Assembly (NCBI GenBank): GCA_049610385.1
Contig: JBMYZL010000022.1
Span: forward strand, 1 to 37,027
Source: JBMYZL01 sp049610385
Lineage (GTDB): Bacteria; Bacteroidota; Bacteroidia; Flavobacteriales_D; Sanyastnellaceae
Reading direction: 5' to 3'
Length of the DNA stretch: 37,027 nucleotides
A program made the position numbers and the translations under genes. Of this stretch, positions 16,899 through 25,069 are shown one piece after another. The notes beneath the pieces are model-generated. The model did not search any database and had not been told where the DNA came from. It saw nothing but the letters and a program-made list of their open reading frames with translations. Every line of letters begins with the position of its first letter. The stretch's first letter is position 1.

Positions 16899-18509
16899 AT
16901 GAGAGAACAATACACGAATACAAAGGCCAAGGACAACGGGTCGGGCAGGATGTCAACTCGAGGTGGTTTGGCCATTCCCGAGGAATCACTCGGCAAGATT
17001 CAGCCACAGGCGCTGGAATTGGAAGAAGCTGTTTTGGGGGCCATGATGATGGAAAGCTCAGCAGTCAATGCGGTGATTGATGTCTTGCGTCCGGAGAGTT
17101 TTTATCGTGAGCAACATCAGCGCATTTATGAAGCGATTGTGGAACTGTTCCAAGAATCGGAACCGGTTGATTTGTTGACGGTCACTGAAACACTGCGCAA
17201 AAGTGGTCACTTGCAATTTGTGGGTGGGCCTGCGTCAGTTGCCCGACTGACAAACCGCATTGCAAGCACAGCGAATATCGAAGCGCATGCCCGCATCATT
17301 TCGCAGAAATACATTCAAAGAGAATTGATCCGTGTGGGTTCTGCCATCACCCAAAAGGCATTTGAAGAGACGACAGATGTCCTCGACTTGTTGGACGAAG
17401 CCGAGAGCAGCTTGTTTGAAGTGGCCCAAGGAAACATCCGACAGAGTTACGAGTCCATGAGCAGCATCATGCGTCAGGCTTTGGAAGACATCGACAATGC
17501 ACGGAATCAGGAAGGTGGAGTTAGTGGCATCCCCACAGGATTTGTTGATTTGGACAAAATCACCGGGGGATTCCAGCGGTCAGACATGATTGTTCTTGCC
17601 GCACGACCGGGCATGGGAAAAACGGCTTTTGTTTTGTCCATGGCACGAAATGTGGCTGTGGATTACAACATTCCGGTTGCCGTTTTCTCATTGGAAATGT
17701 CCTCTGTTCAACTGGTGCAACGATTGATTTCATCTGAGACAGAAATTTCATCCGACAAATTCAGAAAGGGAACACTTGAACCCTATGAGTATGAGCAGTT
17801 GCATGCCAAAATTGGCAAGTTGTCTAAAGCACCTTTGTTCATCGACGACACGCCGGCATTGAGTGTTTTCGAATTGCGAGCAAAGTGCCGTCGACTCAAG
17901 GCCACATCAGGCATCAGCATGGTCATCATTGACTATTTGCAACTGATGAGTGCGGGCAGTGACAAGGGCAATCGAGAACAGGAAATCTCAACAATCAGCC
18001 GATCGATCAAAAGCATTGCCAAGGAGTTGGAAATCCCCATAATTGCTTTATCTCAGCTGTCCAGAATGGTGGAGACCCGGGGAGGCGACAAACGCCCAAT
18101 CTTGTCGGACTTGAGGGAGTCGGGCGCGATTGAGCAAGATGCGGACATCGTTGCTTTCATTTATCGTGCTGAATATTATGGATTGACCGAGCATCCGGAT
18201 GGCATTGATACAGCTGGACTGGGGGAACTGATTTTGGCCAAACACCGCCACGGTGCTTTGGACACGGTCAAAATGAGGTTTGTTCAACGATTGGCCAAAT
18301 TCACCAATTACGATCAGTTTGCGAATCCTGTTTTCGACCGAGGTGGTGACGGTAAAATGGGATCAGGTTTGCGTCCCAACGATGGATTTTTGGCCCAAGA
18401 GTCCAGTGCTCCGGTGACCAAGACCATGTCCTCTAAAATGAACCAAATGCCCGACGGGGACGAAGAAGGGTTCAATTCAGAGTCTGGAGAAGGCGTCGCA
18501 CCATTCTAA
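16899..18509 (+). CDS. dnaB: Replicative DNA helicase DnaB
   Basis: The hexameric helicase that unwinds DNA ahead of the replisome. The 536-residue product has the N-terminal DnaB domain (about 35-140), a linker, and the RecA-like motor: Walker A ARPGMGKT at 235-242, Walker B in MVIIDYLQLM, the LSQLSR segment and the DLRESGAIEQDAD motif with arginine finger region near the C-terminus. No intein interrupts it. The start at 16899 is chosen; the frame is open to 16800, and a later Met at residue 18 is also possible since the N-terminal ~30 residues are poorly conserved. The Gly/Ser-rich C-tail is variable in the family. Confidence 0.96.
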   Translation: MREQYTNTKAKDNGSGRMSTRGGLAIPEESLGKIQPQALELEEAVLGAMMMESSAVNAVIDVLRPESFYREQHQRIYEAIVELFQESEPVDLLTVTETLRKSGHLQFVGGPASVARLTNRIASTANIEAHARIISQKYIQRELIRVGSAITQKAFEETTDVLDLLDEAESSLFEVAQGNIRQSYESMSSIMRQALEDIDNARNQEGGVSGIPTGFVDLDKITGGFQRSDMIVLAARPGMGKTAFVLSMARNVAVDYNIPVAVFSLEMSSVQLVQRLISSETEISSDKFRKGTLEPYEYEQLHAKIGKLSKAPLFIDDTPALSVFELRAKCRRLKATSGISMVIIDYLQLMSAGSDKGNREQEISTISRSIKSIAKELEIPIIALSQLSRMVETRGGDKRPILSDLRESGAIEQDADIVAFIYRAEYYGLTEHPDGIDTAGLGELILAKHRHGALDTVKMRFVQRLAKFTNYDQFANPVFDRGGDGKMGSGLRPNDGFLAQESSAPVTKTMSSKMNQMPDGDEEGFNSESGEGVAPF

Positions 18510-18522
18510 ATATCTTCGTGCC

Positions 18523-19812
18523 ATGAAAGGATTGGGATTTTTGCGATGTGTCGTGCTCGTCGGGGCATGGATTGTAGGGGCTGTGATTTTTGGAATGCGC
18601 GTTCAGGCCTCCCAAGTTTTAATTCCCATGGACGAAAGCCAATCCAATCATTTGAAGGCCTATGGCTTGGCCTTTTGGGTGCTTCAGAATGACATTGAAG
18701 TGGAATGGCTCTTGAATTATCGTGGGGGCAGTTTCATGATGCCCAATTTGCCGGACATCACGAACGAGTGCATGATTCGTGGCATTTCCCATCAGGTCAT
18801 CGCGGATGTTCAGGCGGGTCAAATTTTTTCGGAAATCGCGAATCCAGAAATCAACATGGAAAGGGTCAAGCTCGAGGTGGCCCCGCGCATTGCGGTATAC
18901 AGCCCCGATGGCAAGCAGCCTTGGGATGATGCGGTGACCTTGGTTTTGACTTATGCCGAGATTCCCTACGAGGTGGTTTATGATGCGGAAGTGATGGCTG
19001 GAGACCTATTGGATTTTGACTGGTTGCATTTGCATCATGAGGATTTCACGGGACAATATGGGAAGTTCTACCGGTCGTATCGAAATGCGGCTTGGTACCG
19101 AGATGAGGTCAACCGACAGGAGGCGACAGCACGCACACTGGGATTCAACAAGGTCAGTGTCATGAAGCGAAACGTGGCTTTGGAGATTCAGCAGTTTGTC
19201 TTGGGGGGCGGTTTTTTGTTCACGATGTGTTCAGGCACGGATTCTTTTGACATCGCACTGGCAGCCCAAGATTTGGATATTTGTGAATCCATGTTTGACG
19301 GCGATCCGATGAGTCCAAATGCCGCGAATCAATTGGATTATGAAAAAGGGATGGCCTTCCAGAATTATGCGCTAGAGACCGATCCCATGGTATATGAATT
19401 TAGCCAAATTGATGCCACCGAGGAGCACACGAAAATCAAGCAGTTGAATGATTTTTTCACCTTGTTCGATTTTTCTGCCAAATGGGATGTGGTGCCCACC
19501 ATGCTGACCCAATCACACAAGCGCGTAATTCCCGGTTTCATGGGGCAAACCACAGCCTTTCGGCGCTCCTATGTTCGGTCAGACGTCACCATCATGGGAG
19601 AGAGCAAAAATGCCCAAAGTGTAAAATATATTCATGGTGAGTTGGGGCAGGGCCAGTGGACCTATTATGGCGGACACGACCCTGAGGACTACCGTCACTT
19701 GGTCAACGATCCGCCCACGGATTTGAATTTGCACCCCAATTCTGCAGGCTACCGATTGATTTTGAATAACATATTGTTCCCTGCAGCGCGCAAAAAAGAG
19801 CGAAAAACCTGA
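18523..19812 (+). CDS. Exported glutamine-amidotransferase-like protein, Bacteroidota family often annotated 'asparagine synthetase B'
   Basis: A 429-residue protein with an N-terminal hydrophobic export segment (about 5-29). I recognise the sequence (LIPMDESQSNHLKAYGLAFW; DWLHLHHEDFTGQYGKF; YYGGHDPEDY) as a family widespread in Bacteroidota and commonly named asparagine synthetase B. It has no AsnB ATP-pyrophosphatase domain and lacks an N-terminal nucleophile Cys. A GGGFLFTMCSGTDS segment with Cys236 resembles the nucleophile elbow of class I amidotransferase/ThuA-like folds. Many His and Tyr residues are conserved around it. The function is unknown, and the usual name is probably wrong. 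It follows dnaB by 13 bases, and a TATCTTCG element just before the ATG may be its own promoter. Confidence 0.85.
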   Translation: MKGLGFLRCVVLVGAWIVGAVIFGMRVQASQVLIPMDESQSNHLKAYGLAFWVLQNDIEVEWLLNYRGGSFMMPNLPDITNECMIRGISHQVIADVQAGQIFSEIANPEINMERVKLEVAPRIAVYSPDGKQPWDDAVTLVLTYAEIPYEVVYDAEVMAGDLLDFDWLHLHHEDFTGQYGKFYRSYRNAAWYRDEVNRQEATARTLGFNKVSVMKRNVALEIQQFVLGGGFLFTMCSGTDSFDIALAAQDLDICESMFDGDPMSPNAANQLDYEKGMAFQNYALETDPMVYEFSQIDATEEHTKIKQLNDFFTLFDFSAKWDVVPTMLTQSHKRVIPGFMGQTTAFRRSYVRSDVTIMGESKNAQSVKYIHGELGQGQWTYYGGHDPEDYRHLVNDPPTDLNLHPNSAGYRLILNNILFPAARKKERKT

Positions 19813-19835
19813 CTCGAACAGGCAGTAGCGAACAT

Positions 19836-20405
19836 TCAACTTTTGACGAGCACCCCGAGGGTGAAGAGAAAGAGACTTTCCCCGCGATCTGCGAATTCAT
19901 AATTCAATGGGCCCTGGGACTTCTTGGCGATGGTCAAAAGTCCCAAACCCGCACCGCCTCGATCGCTCATCTCCCCATTGGCTAAAGTTTCTACGTATCG
20001 CTTTCGCAATTCATGATGACTGAGGCCATTGACCGAAGCCAATCGTTCCCGCAAAACGGAAGCCATTTCGAAATCGACCCAATTTCCACATTGAATCTGA
20101 AATCCCAAAGGCGTGGACTCCAATGTCAGGTAGATGTGGATGTCTCCGTTGTCGTCCACATGCCCGTGACGCGCCACGTTTTGGAGGCACTCAATCAAGA
20201 CTGAAACCACACGCCGAGTGATTTTCCGGACATGACCCGAACTCTGTACCGCTTCTTCTCCCATTTGCAGCAGGGCGGTGAAGGCGCCTTCATTCAATGC
20301 ACCTGTGTAGCTCATCACCACGCCACTGCTGCCCGAAGGCACAGGCTTCTCCCAGAGATGCTGTTGCATCTCAGAGAGCAATGTGGTATTGGTGAGCTCG
20401 GGCAT
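19836..20405 (-). CDS. SiaB family protein kinase (histidine-kinase-like ATPase)
   Basis: A 189-residue cytoplasmic protein with a GHKL ATPase fold and no sensor or transmembrane part: an N-box in IECLQNVARHG (Asn76) and a G-box GGAGLGLLTIAK (150-161). This is the SiaB/DUF6272 type, in which the kinase phosphorylates a small SiaC-like partner on Ser/Thr and is opposed by a PP2C phosphatase (SiaA), affecting aggregation or biofilm behaviour. No SiaC or SiaA homologue is in the window, so the partners must be elsewhere. It converges with the GATase-like gene (23 bases between stops). Confidence 0.82.
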   Translation of the reverse strand: MPELTNTTLLSEMQQHLWEKPVPSGSSGVVMSYTGALNEGAFTALLQMGEEAVQSSGHVRKITRRVVSVLIECLQNVARHGHVDDNGDIHIYLTLESTPLGFQIQCGNWVDFEMASVLRERLASVNGLSHHELRKRYVETLANGEMSDRGGAGLGLLTIAKKSQGPLNYEFADRGESLFLFTLGVLVKS

Positions 20406-20616
20406 GATGGTGGTTTTCGACTATGAAATTACAAAAAATTTCGACGAAATGACGATTAAAGCCGTTAAATAAACCCTAAAGCTACGGGGAAAACACGGTG
20501 TTTCGACACCAAAAAACAGCAGTTTTCAACCAAACTTTCCATACTTTTAAAGTGATTGGTCTTGATTTATCAATGTTCAATTCCGACGTAGTTGTCAAAA
20601 ATGAGCGCTTAGGATT
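20406..20616. other. Intergenic region without recognised feature
   Basis: 211 comparatively AT-rich bases between the SiaB-like gene and the small unknown gene. It presumably holds the siaB promoter, but no exact TAnnTTTG element was found near 20405. No hairpin with T run or conserved RNA was recognised. Confidence 0.5.
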
Positions 20617-20901
20617 TCATGCACGCAGGCGACGAACAGCTGATTCGTTAATGATACTATGTCCTTCGGGTGTTTTGAGCATGTCATAGAAGGAAGGGTG
20701 CATATAATTCAAGTTCCTGTGAAAGGGGCATCCTTCGAAATGACATCGCCACACCAAGAGTGCCAATCTTTTGGTGGTGCTCCAAGCATGATTGTTGAAG
20801 CCTTGTGGTCGAGAAAAGCCGTTGATGTGCTTGCGGGCGGCTTCCAAATTGTCAATGGAACTTTGAATTTGCCAGACCGCGGGATTCATTGGGACAGCCA
20901 T
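20617..20901 (-). CDS. Small protein of unknown function (possible gene)
   Basis: A 94-residue ORF beginning MAVPMNPAVWQIQSS; the frame continues upstream to a TTG at 20937. The protein is rich in aromatic and His residues (HAWSTTKRLALLVWRCHFEG, NYMHPSFYDML), has no membrane segment or signal peptide, and I do not recognise it. It lies downstream of the WYL regulator on the same strand. An opposite-strand ORF covers the same bases in the mirrored codon phase (20659-20934), so strand assignment is uncertain. I prefer the minus strand because its neighbours lie on that strand and its composition looks protein-like. Confidence 0.42.
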   Translation of the reverse strand: MAVPMNPAVWQIQSSIDNLEAARKHINGFSRPQGFNNHAWSTTKRLALLVWRCHFEGCPFHRNLNYMHPSFYDMLKTPEGHSIINESAVRRLRA

Positions 20902-20949
20902 GAGGTGATGTTTTTTGTCTTTGATCTTGTTTGACAAGACAAACCTCAG

Positions 20950-20982
20950 CTCCCACTCCGCAATGTATTTGAGGAGTGAGAA
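20950..20982 (-). terminator. Hairpin after the WYL regulator gene, possible terminator
   Basis: A 10-base stem (TTCTCACTCC with GGAGTGGGAG, two G-T pairs) with a 13-base loop starts five bases after the WYL gene stop codon. There is no following T run on the minus strand, so it may be an RNA-stabilising 3' hairpin rather than a strong terminator. Confidence 0.35.
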
Positions 20983-20986
20983 AAAA

Positions 20987-22021
20987 TCAGCAATCCTGTG
21001 CGTATTGCTTCAGGGCAGAAGATAGCTTTTGGGCAATGGCCTGCTTCAATTCGGGTGGATGAATCACACGTATTTCATCCCCAAATCCAAGAATCTGTTG
21101 AAAGAGCTCAAAGGTTTGTTGCACGCGCAACCGCATCTCAATTCGCCCGTCGGCTGATTCTGTAATGGTTTGGCTGGTGTGGATGGGCGTGGTGTGAAGA
21201 TAGTCGCGGAGCACGGGGGCAACTTCAAAAACCAATTCCAATGGGGATTCATCGAGGACAGTGACTCCCAGGCTCTGGTCAAAATGCGCTGAAGCGTCAA
21301 AATCGTCGGGTGGATTGAAGCGCCTCCCCGTGTACTGCAAGGATTCAGATTGAATGCGATCCAAGCCAAAGGTTCGGATTTGGCCCTTGTCCACATCTCG
21401 ACCGATGACATACCAACGATTGCGGTGCTCCTTCAACAACAGGGGCTGAAGGGTGTATCCCGCGGGCGCGTTGGCGCCAAACTTCAAATAAGTAAAGGCA
21501 ATGGTCTCACGGCTGCGGATGTGCCCCAATATGGGCCCCAACAAATCAGATCCCTTGGCTTTGGGAGCCGATTCAAATTGAATGAATTCAGCATTCCGGC
21601 TCATGCGGAGATCCGGAGCAGCTTCCAATCGATCAGAAATTTTTTGAATGGCGTCATGAAATGCTTCGAAAATCGGAAAGTCTTTGAACTGGACCAAGGT
21701 GCGCGCTGCGAATTGCATGGCTTCTCGTTGTTCTTCGCTGAGGTTGAATTGTTTGATTGTGTATTCAGGCTCGGTGTATTCATAACCCCGATGAATTCGG
21801 TTGTATGCGATGGGCGCGAAGTACCCCAAGTCGACATCTCCACGCATTGCGGCAAGGTCCTTCTCGATGGTTGATTTGCTTACTTTTTCGCCCTCACTGC
21901 TGAACAATTTCTCTTCGCATGCCAGGCGCAATGATTCCAGAGAGGGATATGGCCTCAAGGTGTTGCGAAGGCAATCGTCGATGATTTGGTATCTCAGGAT
22001 GGAAAATTTGTTCGCAGGCAT
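20987..22021 (-). CDS. WYL-domain transcriptional regulator
   Basis: A 344-residue cytoplasmic DNA-binding protein: an N-terminal winged-helix/DeoR-like region (about 1-80, with VSKSTIEKDLAAMR as recognition helix), a central helical part, a WYL ligand-binding domain (about 165-230, with RWYVIGRD) and a C-terminal WCX-type extension. WYL proteins respond to nucleotides or nucleic acids and often control DNA damage response or defence genes, but no defence cluster is adjacent here, so its regulon is unknown. Probably co-transcribed with the DUF554 gene 48 bases upstream. Confidence 0.88.
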   Translation of the reverse strand: MPANKFSILRYQIIDDCLRNTLRPYPSLESLRLACEEKLFSSEGEKVSKSTIEKDLAAMRGDVDLGYFAPIAYNRIHRGYEYTEPEYTIKQFNLSEEQREAMQFAARTLVQFKDFPIFEAFHDAIQKISDRLEAAPDLRMSRNAEFIQFESAPKAKGSDLLGPILGHIRSRETIAFTYLKFGANAPAGYTLQPLLLKEHRNRWYVIGRDVDKGQIRTFGLDRIQSESLQYTGRRFNPPDDFDASAHFDQSLGVTVLDESPLELVFEVAPVLRDYLHTTPIHTSQTITESADGRIEMRLRVQQTFELFQQILGFGDEIRVIHPPELKQAIAQKLSSALKQYAQDC

Positions 22022-22069
22022 GGTATCGAATTCAGTGGACAGCGATTGTAAGGGCTGACATCCGGGTTT

Positions 22070-22753
22070 TCAAAAGTGCCAGATCTGAGCCAATTCCAAT
22101 TGAAGCCAACTGGAAATGGGTCGCATTGCGGGCAAGATCAAAAGTGCCGGGAGAAGATTCAGGAGTTTGAAGGATCGAATTTGGAGTAAATCCAATGCCA
22201 ATGCCAAGAGCAAAATACCCCCCAACGCACCCATCTCTGTAATCAAGGCGTCGCTCATGAGCGGGCCCAAGGTCATGAAGAGAAGGGTCAGGCTGCCTTG
22301 AAAAATGAACAGGGCCAAAGCTGCCCACAAGACGCTGGCGCCGAGCGCAGCCGCCAGGAAAGCGCTGCTGATGAGGTCCATGGAGCCTTTCACCAACAAA
22401 ATGGTCGGGTCGCCGTCGAGGCCATCTTCCATGCATCCCACCACTGTCATGGCACCGGTGCAGAAGAGCATAAAAGCTTGCACCCAGCCTGGGGAACCCG
22501 TTTGATTGTTTTGTCCAGGCAACCGTTCTTCCAACCGGAGCCCATGCCCCATGATGCTACCTACCACCAATGCGAGGAAAATGGCAAACGGATCCGACAT
22601 GGACACTGTCATGTGGATGCCGAGGCCCAAGGTGAAAAGGCCAAGGGCAGTGAAAACAGCGCTTTGGGCAGAGGCCGGGATTTTTTGGCCCAAGGCCAAA
22701 CCAGCAGTCGCCCCCACCAAAACAGTTGCAGCATTGAACATCGTCCCAACCAT
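22070..22753 (-). CDS. DUF554 family membrane protein
   Basis: A 227-residue, strongly hydrophobic protein with about seven membrane segments and the DUF554 (YdfK/YqgA) features: an N-terminal NAATVLVGATAGLALG, a KIP turn, FCTGAMTVVG followed by a DGLxGD loop, and repeated small-residue helices. It is a putative inner-membrane transporter whose substrate is unknown. The ATG at 22753 is 25 bases from the divergent tgt start. A TAACTTCG element on the minus strand (22765-22758) could be its promoter. Confidence 0.9.
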   Translation of the reverse strand: MVGTMFNAATVLVGATAGLALGQKIPASAQSAVFTALGLFTLGLGIHMTVSMSDPFAIFLALVVGSIMGHGLRLEERLPGQNNQTGSPGWVQAFMLFCTGAMTVVGCMEDGLDGDPTILLVKGSMDLISSAFLAAALGASVLWAALALFIFQGSLTLLFMTLGPLMSDALITEMGALGGILLLALALDLLQIRSFKLLNLLPALLILPAMRPISSWLQLELAQIWHF

Positions 22754-22763
22754 GTAGCGAAGT

Positions 22764-22771
22764 TACATTTG
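22764..22771 (+). promoter_or_regulatory. Promoter -7 element for tgt
   Basis: TACATTTG matches TAnnTTTG exactly and ends seven bases before the tgt ATG, implying an almost leaderless mRNA. No -33 TTG is seen at the usual distance, which falls within the divergent DUF554 gene. Confidence 0.55.
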
Positions 22772-22778
22772 CACTTCG

Positions 22779-23909
22779 ATGGAATTCACATTGCAAGCCC
22801 AAGATGCCGGCTCTCAGGCGCGGGCGGCTACCCTGACCACCCCGCACGGAGAGATTTCCACCCCGATTTTTATGCCGGTGGGTACGTCTGGTACGGTGAA
22901 GGCGGTGCCCCAAAGGGATTTGACCGAGGACATTCGGGCAGAGATCATTTTGGGCAATACTTATCACCTTTATTTGAGACCGGGAACTGAGATTCTGGAA
23001 TCAGCAGGAGGCTTGCACCCATTCATGGGGTGGCAAGGCCCCATTTTGACGGACAGTGGTGGTTACCAAGTGTTCAGTTTGGCTGACAACAGGAAGATCA
23101 CAGAAGAAGGAGCCACCTTTAGAAGTCACATTGACGGGAGCAAGCATTTGTTCAGCCCCGAAGCTTCAATGGATATCCAACGGAAAATTGGTGCGGACAT
23201 CATCATGGCGTTCGATGAATGCCCACCATATCCATGTGAATACAGCTATGCGCGTCAATCCTTGGACATGACGCATCGTTGGCTGGATCGGTGCATTCAA
23301 AGATTGAAAGAAACCGAATCGCTGTATGGTCACCGCCAATCCCTATTCCCCATTGTCCAGGGTTCCACATTCAAGGATTTGCGCATCCGCGCGGCCGAGG
23401 AAGTGGCTTCACGCGGTGCTGGAGGCAATGCCATCGGAGGCTTGAGTGTTGGGGAACCACATGAGGACATGTATGCGATGACCGATTTGGTCTGTGGCAT
23501 TTTACCGAAGGACAAACCCAGGTACTTGATGGGTGTGGGGACCCCGGTGAATTTGCTTGAAAACATCGCCTTGGGTGTGGATATGTTTGACTGCGTGATG
23601 CCCACCCGCAACGCGCGGCATGGTCTTTTGTTCACCTGGGATGGTGTCGTCAACATCAAAAATAAAAAATGGGCCGATGACCACAATCCGCTCGATCCCA
23701 AAGGCACCTCGCCCGTCGATTCTTTTTATTCCCGAAGCTATGTTCGGCATTTGATGCACAGTGGAGAATATCTGGCGTTGTATATCTGCAGTGTCCACAA
23801 CTTGGCCTTTTATTTGGACTTGGTGAGAACGGCCCGCCGACACATCTTGGCTGGAGATTTCTCAACTTGGAAGAATTCGGTTGTGCCGCAGTTGACGCAA
23901 AGACTCTGA
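22779..23909 (+). CDS. tgt: tRNA-guanine transglycosylase
   Basis: Exchanges guanine-34 for preQ1 in GUN-anticodon tRNAs, the committed step of queuosine formation. The 376-residue TIM-barrel protein carries the catalytic segments ILTDSGGYQVFSL and VDMFDCVMPTRNARHG and the GGLSVGEP binding loop. Length is normal. One oddity: the C-terminal zinc site CxCxxC...H is replaced by GxSxxD, with the His of VHNL kept, so the structural zinc is probably absent. Start at the ATG 22779, directly before the conserved N-terminus. The LptF/G-type permease gene follows after seven bases. Confidence 0.96.
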   Translation: MEFTLQAQDAGSQARAATLTTPHGEISTPIFMPVGTSGTVKAVPQRDLTEDIRAEIILGNTYHLYLRPGTEILESAGGLHPFMGWQGPILTDSGGYQVFSLADNRKITEEGATFRSHIDGSKHLFSPEASMDIQRKIGADIIMAFDECPPYPCEYSYARQSLDMTHRWLDRCIQRLKETESLYGHRQSLFPIVQGSTFKDLRIRAAEEVASRGAGGNAIGGLSVGEPHEDMYAMTDLVCGILPKDKPRYLMGVGTPVNLLENIALGVDMFDCVMPTRNARHGLLFTWDGVVNIKNKKWADDHNPLDPKGTSPVDSFYSRSYVRHLMHSGEYLALYICSVHNLAFYLDLVRTARRHILAGDFSTWKNSVVPQLTQRL

Positions 23910-23916
23910 CCTCAGA

Positions 23917-25062
23917 ATGGCTCACATGATCCACAGAATCATTTCATCTCGCCATTGGACCCGCCTCGATCGTTACATCGCGGGCATGTTTCTCAAGGCA
24001 TTTTTCACGATGATTGGGGTGTTCTGTGTCATTGCTGTGGTGTTTGATTTGATGGAGAACATCGGGGATTTGATCTCCAATGGTGCGCCATTGGGAGAGA
24101 CCTTTCTCTACTATGTGAGCTTTTGTTTTCATTTTGGCAATTTGTTGAGTGGTTTTATCGTGTTTTTGACCATCATTTGGTTCACGAGCCGGTTGGCCCA
24201 ACGCACAGAAATCATCGCCATGTTGTCTGGAGGGATGGGGTTTCGCCGCTTTATGCGACCTTATTTTGTTGCGGCGACGGCATTGGTTGGCATGACTTTG
24301 TTGGTTTCCCATTGGATTTTGCCTCAAGCCAATGCGCGCAAGGTGGATTTTGAATTTCAATATGTCCACAAGGACTTTTACATTTCCGATCAGCATTTGT
24401 ACCGCGAAGTGGCCCCTGGCAGCATCGCCTATTTTCGATCGGTCAGCGTGGATCGCCAAACCGGTTATCGATTCCAACACGAAACGTGGACACCTGCCGG
24501 TCGCCTGAGTCAGCGAATTATCGCAGCCAAGGCGACCTGGATGTCAGATGACAGTTTGTGGCGATTGGTGAACGCTCGGGTTCGTGACTTTGAAAGCAAT
24601 GGAGCGGAAAAGCTGAGGTATTTGACCCGACTGGACACCACTTTGACCATGCAGTTGGAGGACTTTGGTACCCGTGCGGAATTGACCTCCACCATGACAA
24701 CTCCACGTCTTCAAGCCCACATTCAAGCCACCCAAGCGAAAGGCATTCCCGTGGCCAATTTGCTGCTTGAACTTTTTGGTCGGACCTCCACACCATTCGC
24801 GATTTATGTGATGACCTTTTTGGGGGTGGGGATTGCCGCGAGGAAACAAAGAGGCGGCATGGGCATTCACTTGTTTGCTGCCGTTCTGGTGGGGTTTACC
24901 TATGTGTTCACGGCCAAGTTGATTACGGTTTATGCTGCTTCTGTGGCCTTGCCAGAAGGGTTCATCTTGTCGCAGCGGGGATTGCTACTCTGGGCTTCGT
25001 GGCTGCCCAATGTGCTCTTCGCCCTTCTTGGTTGGGCCATTGATGCGCGAGCCCCGAAATGA
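23917..25062 (+). CDS. LptF/LptG (YjgP/YjgQ) family permease of the lipopolysaccharide exporter
   Basis: A 381-residue inner-membrane protein with the Lpt permease layout: three membrane segments (about 25-135), a periplasmic beta-rich domain (about 140-280), then three membrane segments. Segments such as LDRYIAGMFLKAF, LLSGFIVFLTIIW and FTSRLAQRTEIIAMLSGG are typical. With LptB it forms the ABC transporter that extracts LPS and pushes it toward LptC and LptA. Whether it is LptF or LptG cannot be decided from this window. It forms a likely operon with tgt, an arrangement I recall from other Bacteroidota. It converges with ispE (7 bases between stops). Confidence 0.9.
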   Translation: MAHMIHRIISSRHWTRLDRYIAGMFLKAFFTMIGVFCVIAVVFDLMENIGDLISNGAPLGETFLYYVSFCFHFGNLLSGFIVFLTIIWFTSRLAQRTEIIAMLSGGMGFRRFMRPYFVAATALVGMTLLVSHWILPQANARKVDFEFQYVHKDFYISDQHLYREVAPGSIAYFRSVSVDRQTGYRFQHETWTPAGRLSQRIIAAKATWMSDDSLWRLVNARVRDFESNGAEKLRYLTRLDTTLTMQLEDFGTRAELTSTMTTPRLQAHIQATQAKGIPVANLLLELFGRTSTPFAIYVMTFLGVGIAARKQRGGMGIHLFAAVLVGFTYVFTAKLITVYAASVALPEGFILSQRGLLLWASWLPNVLFALLGWAIDARAPK

Positions 25063-25069
25063 GAATCCT

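Noticed and set aside
20659..20934. 91-codon plus-strand ORF opposite the small unknown gene
   Set aside because: Plausible in composition, but in mirrored phase with the minus-strand ORF; flanking genes are on the minus strand. Not fully excluded.
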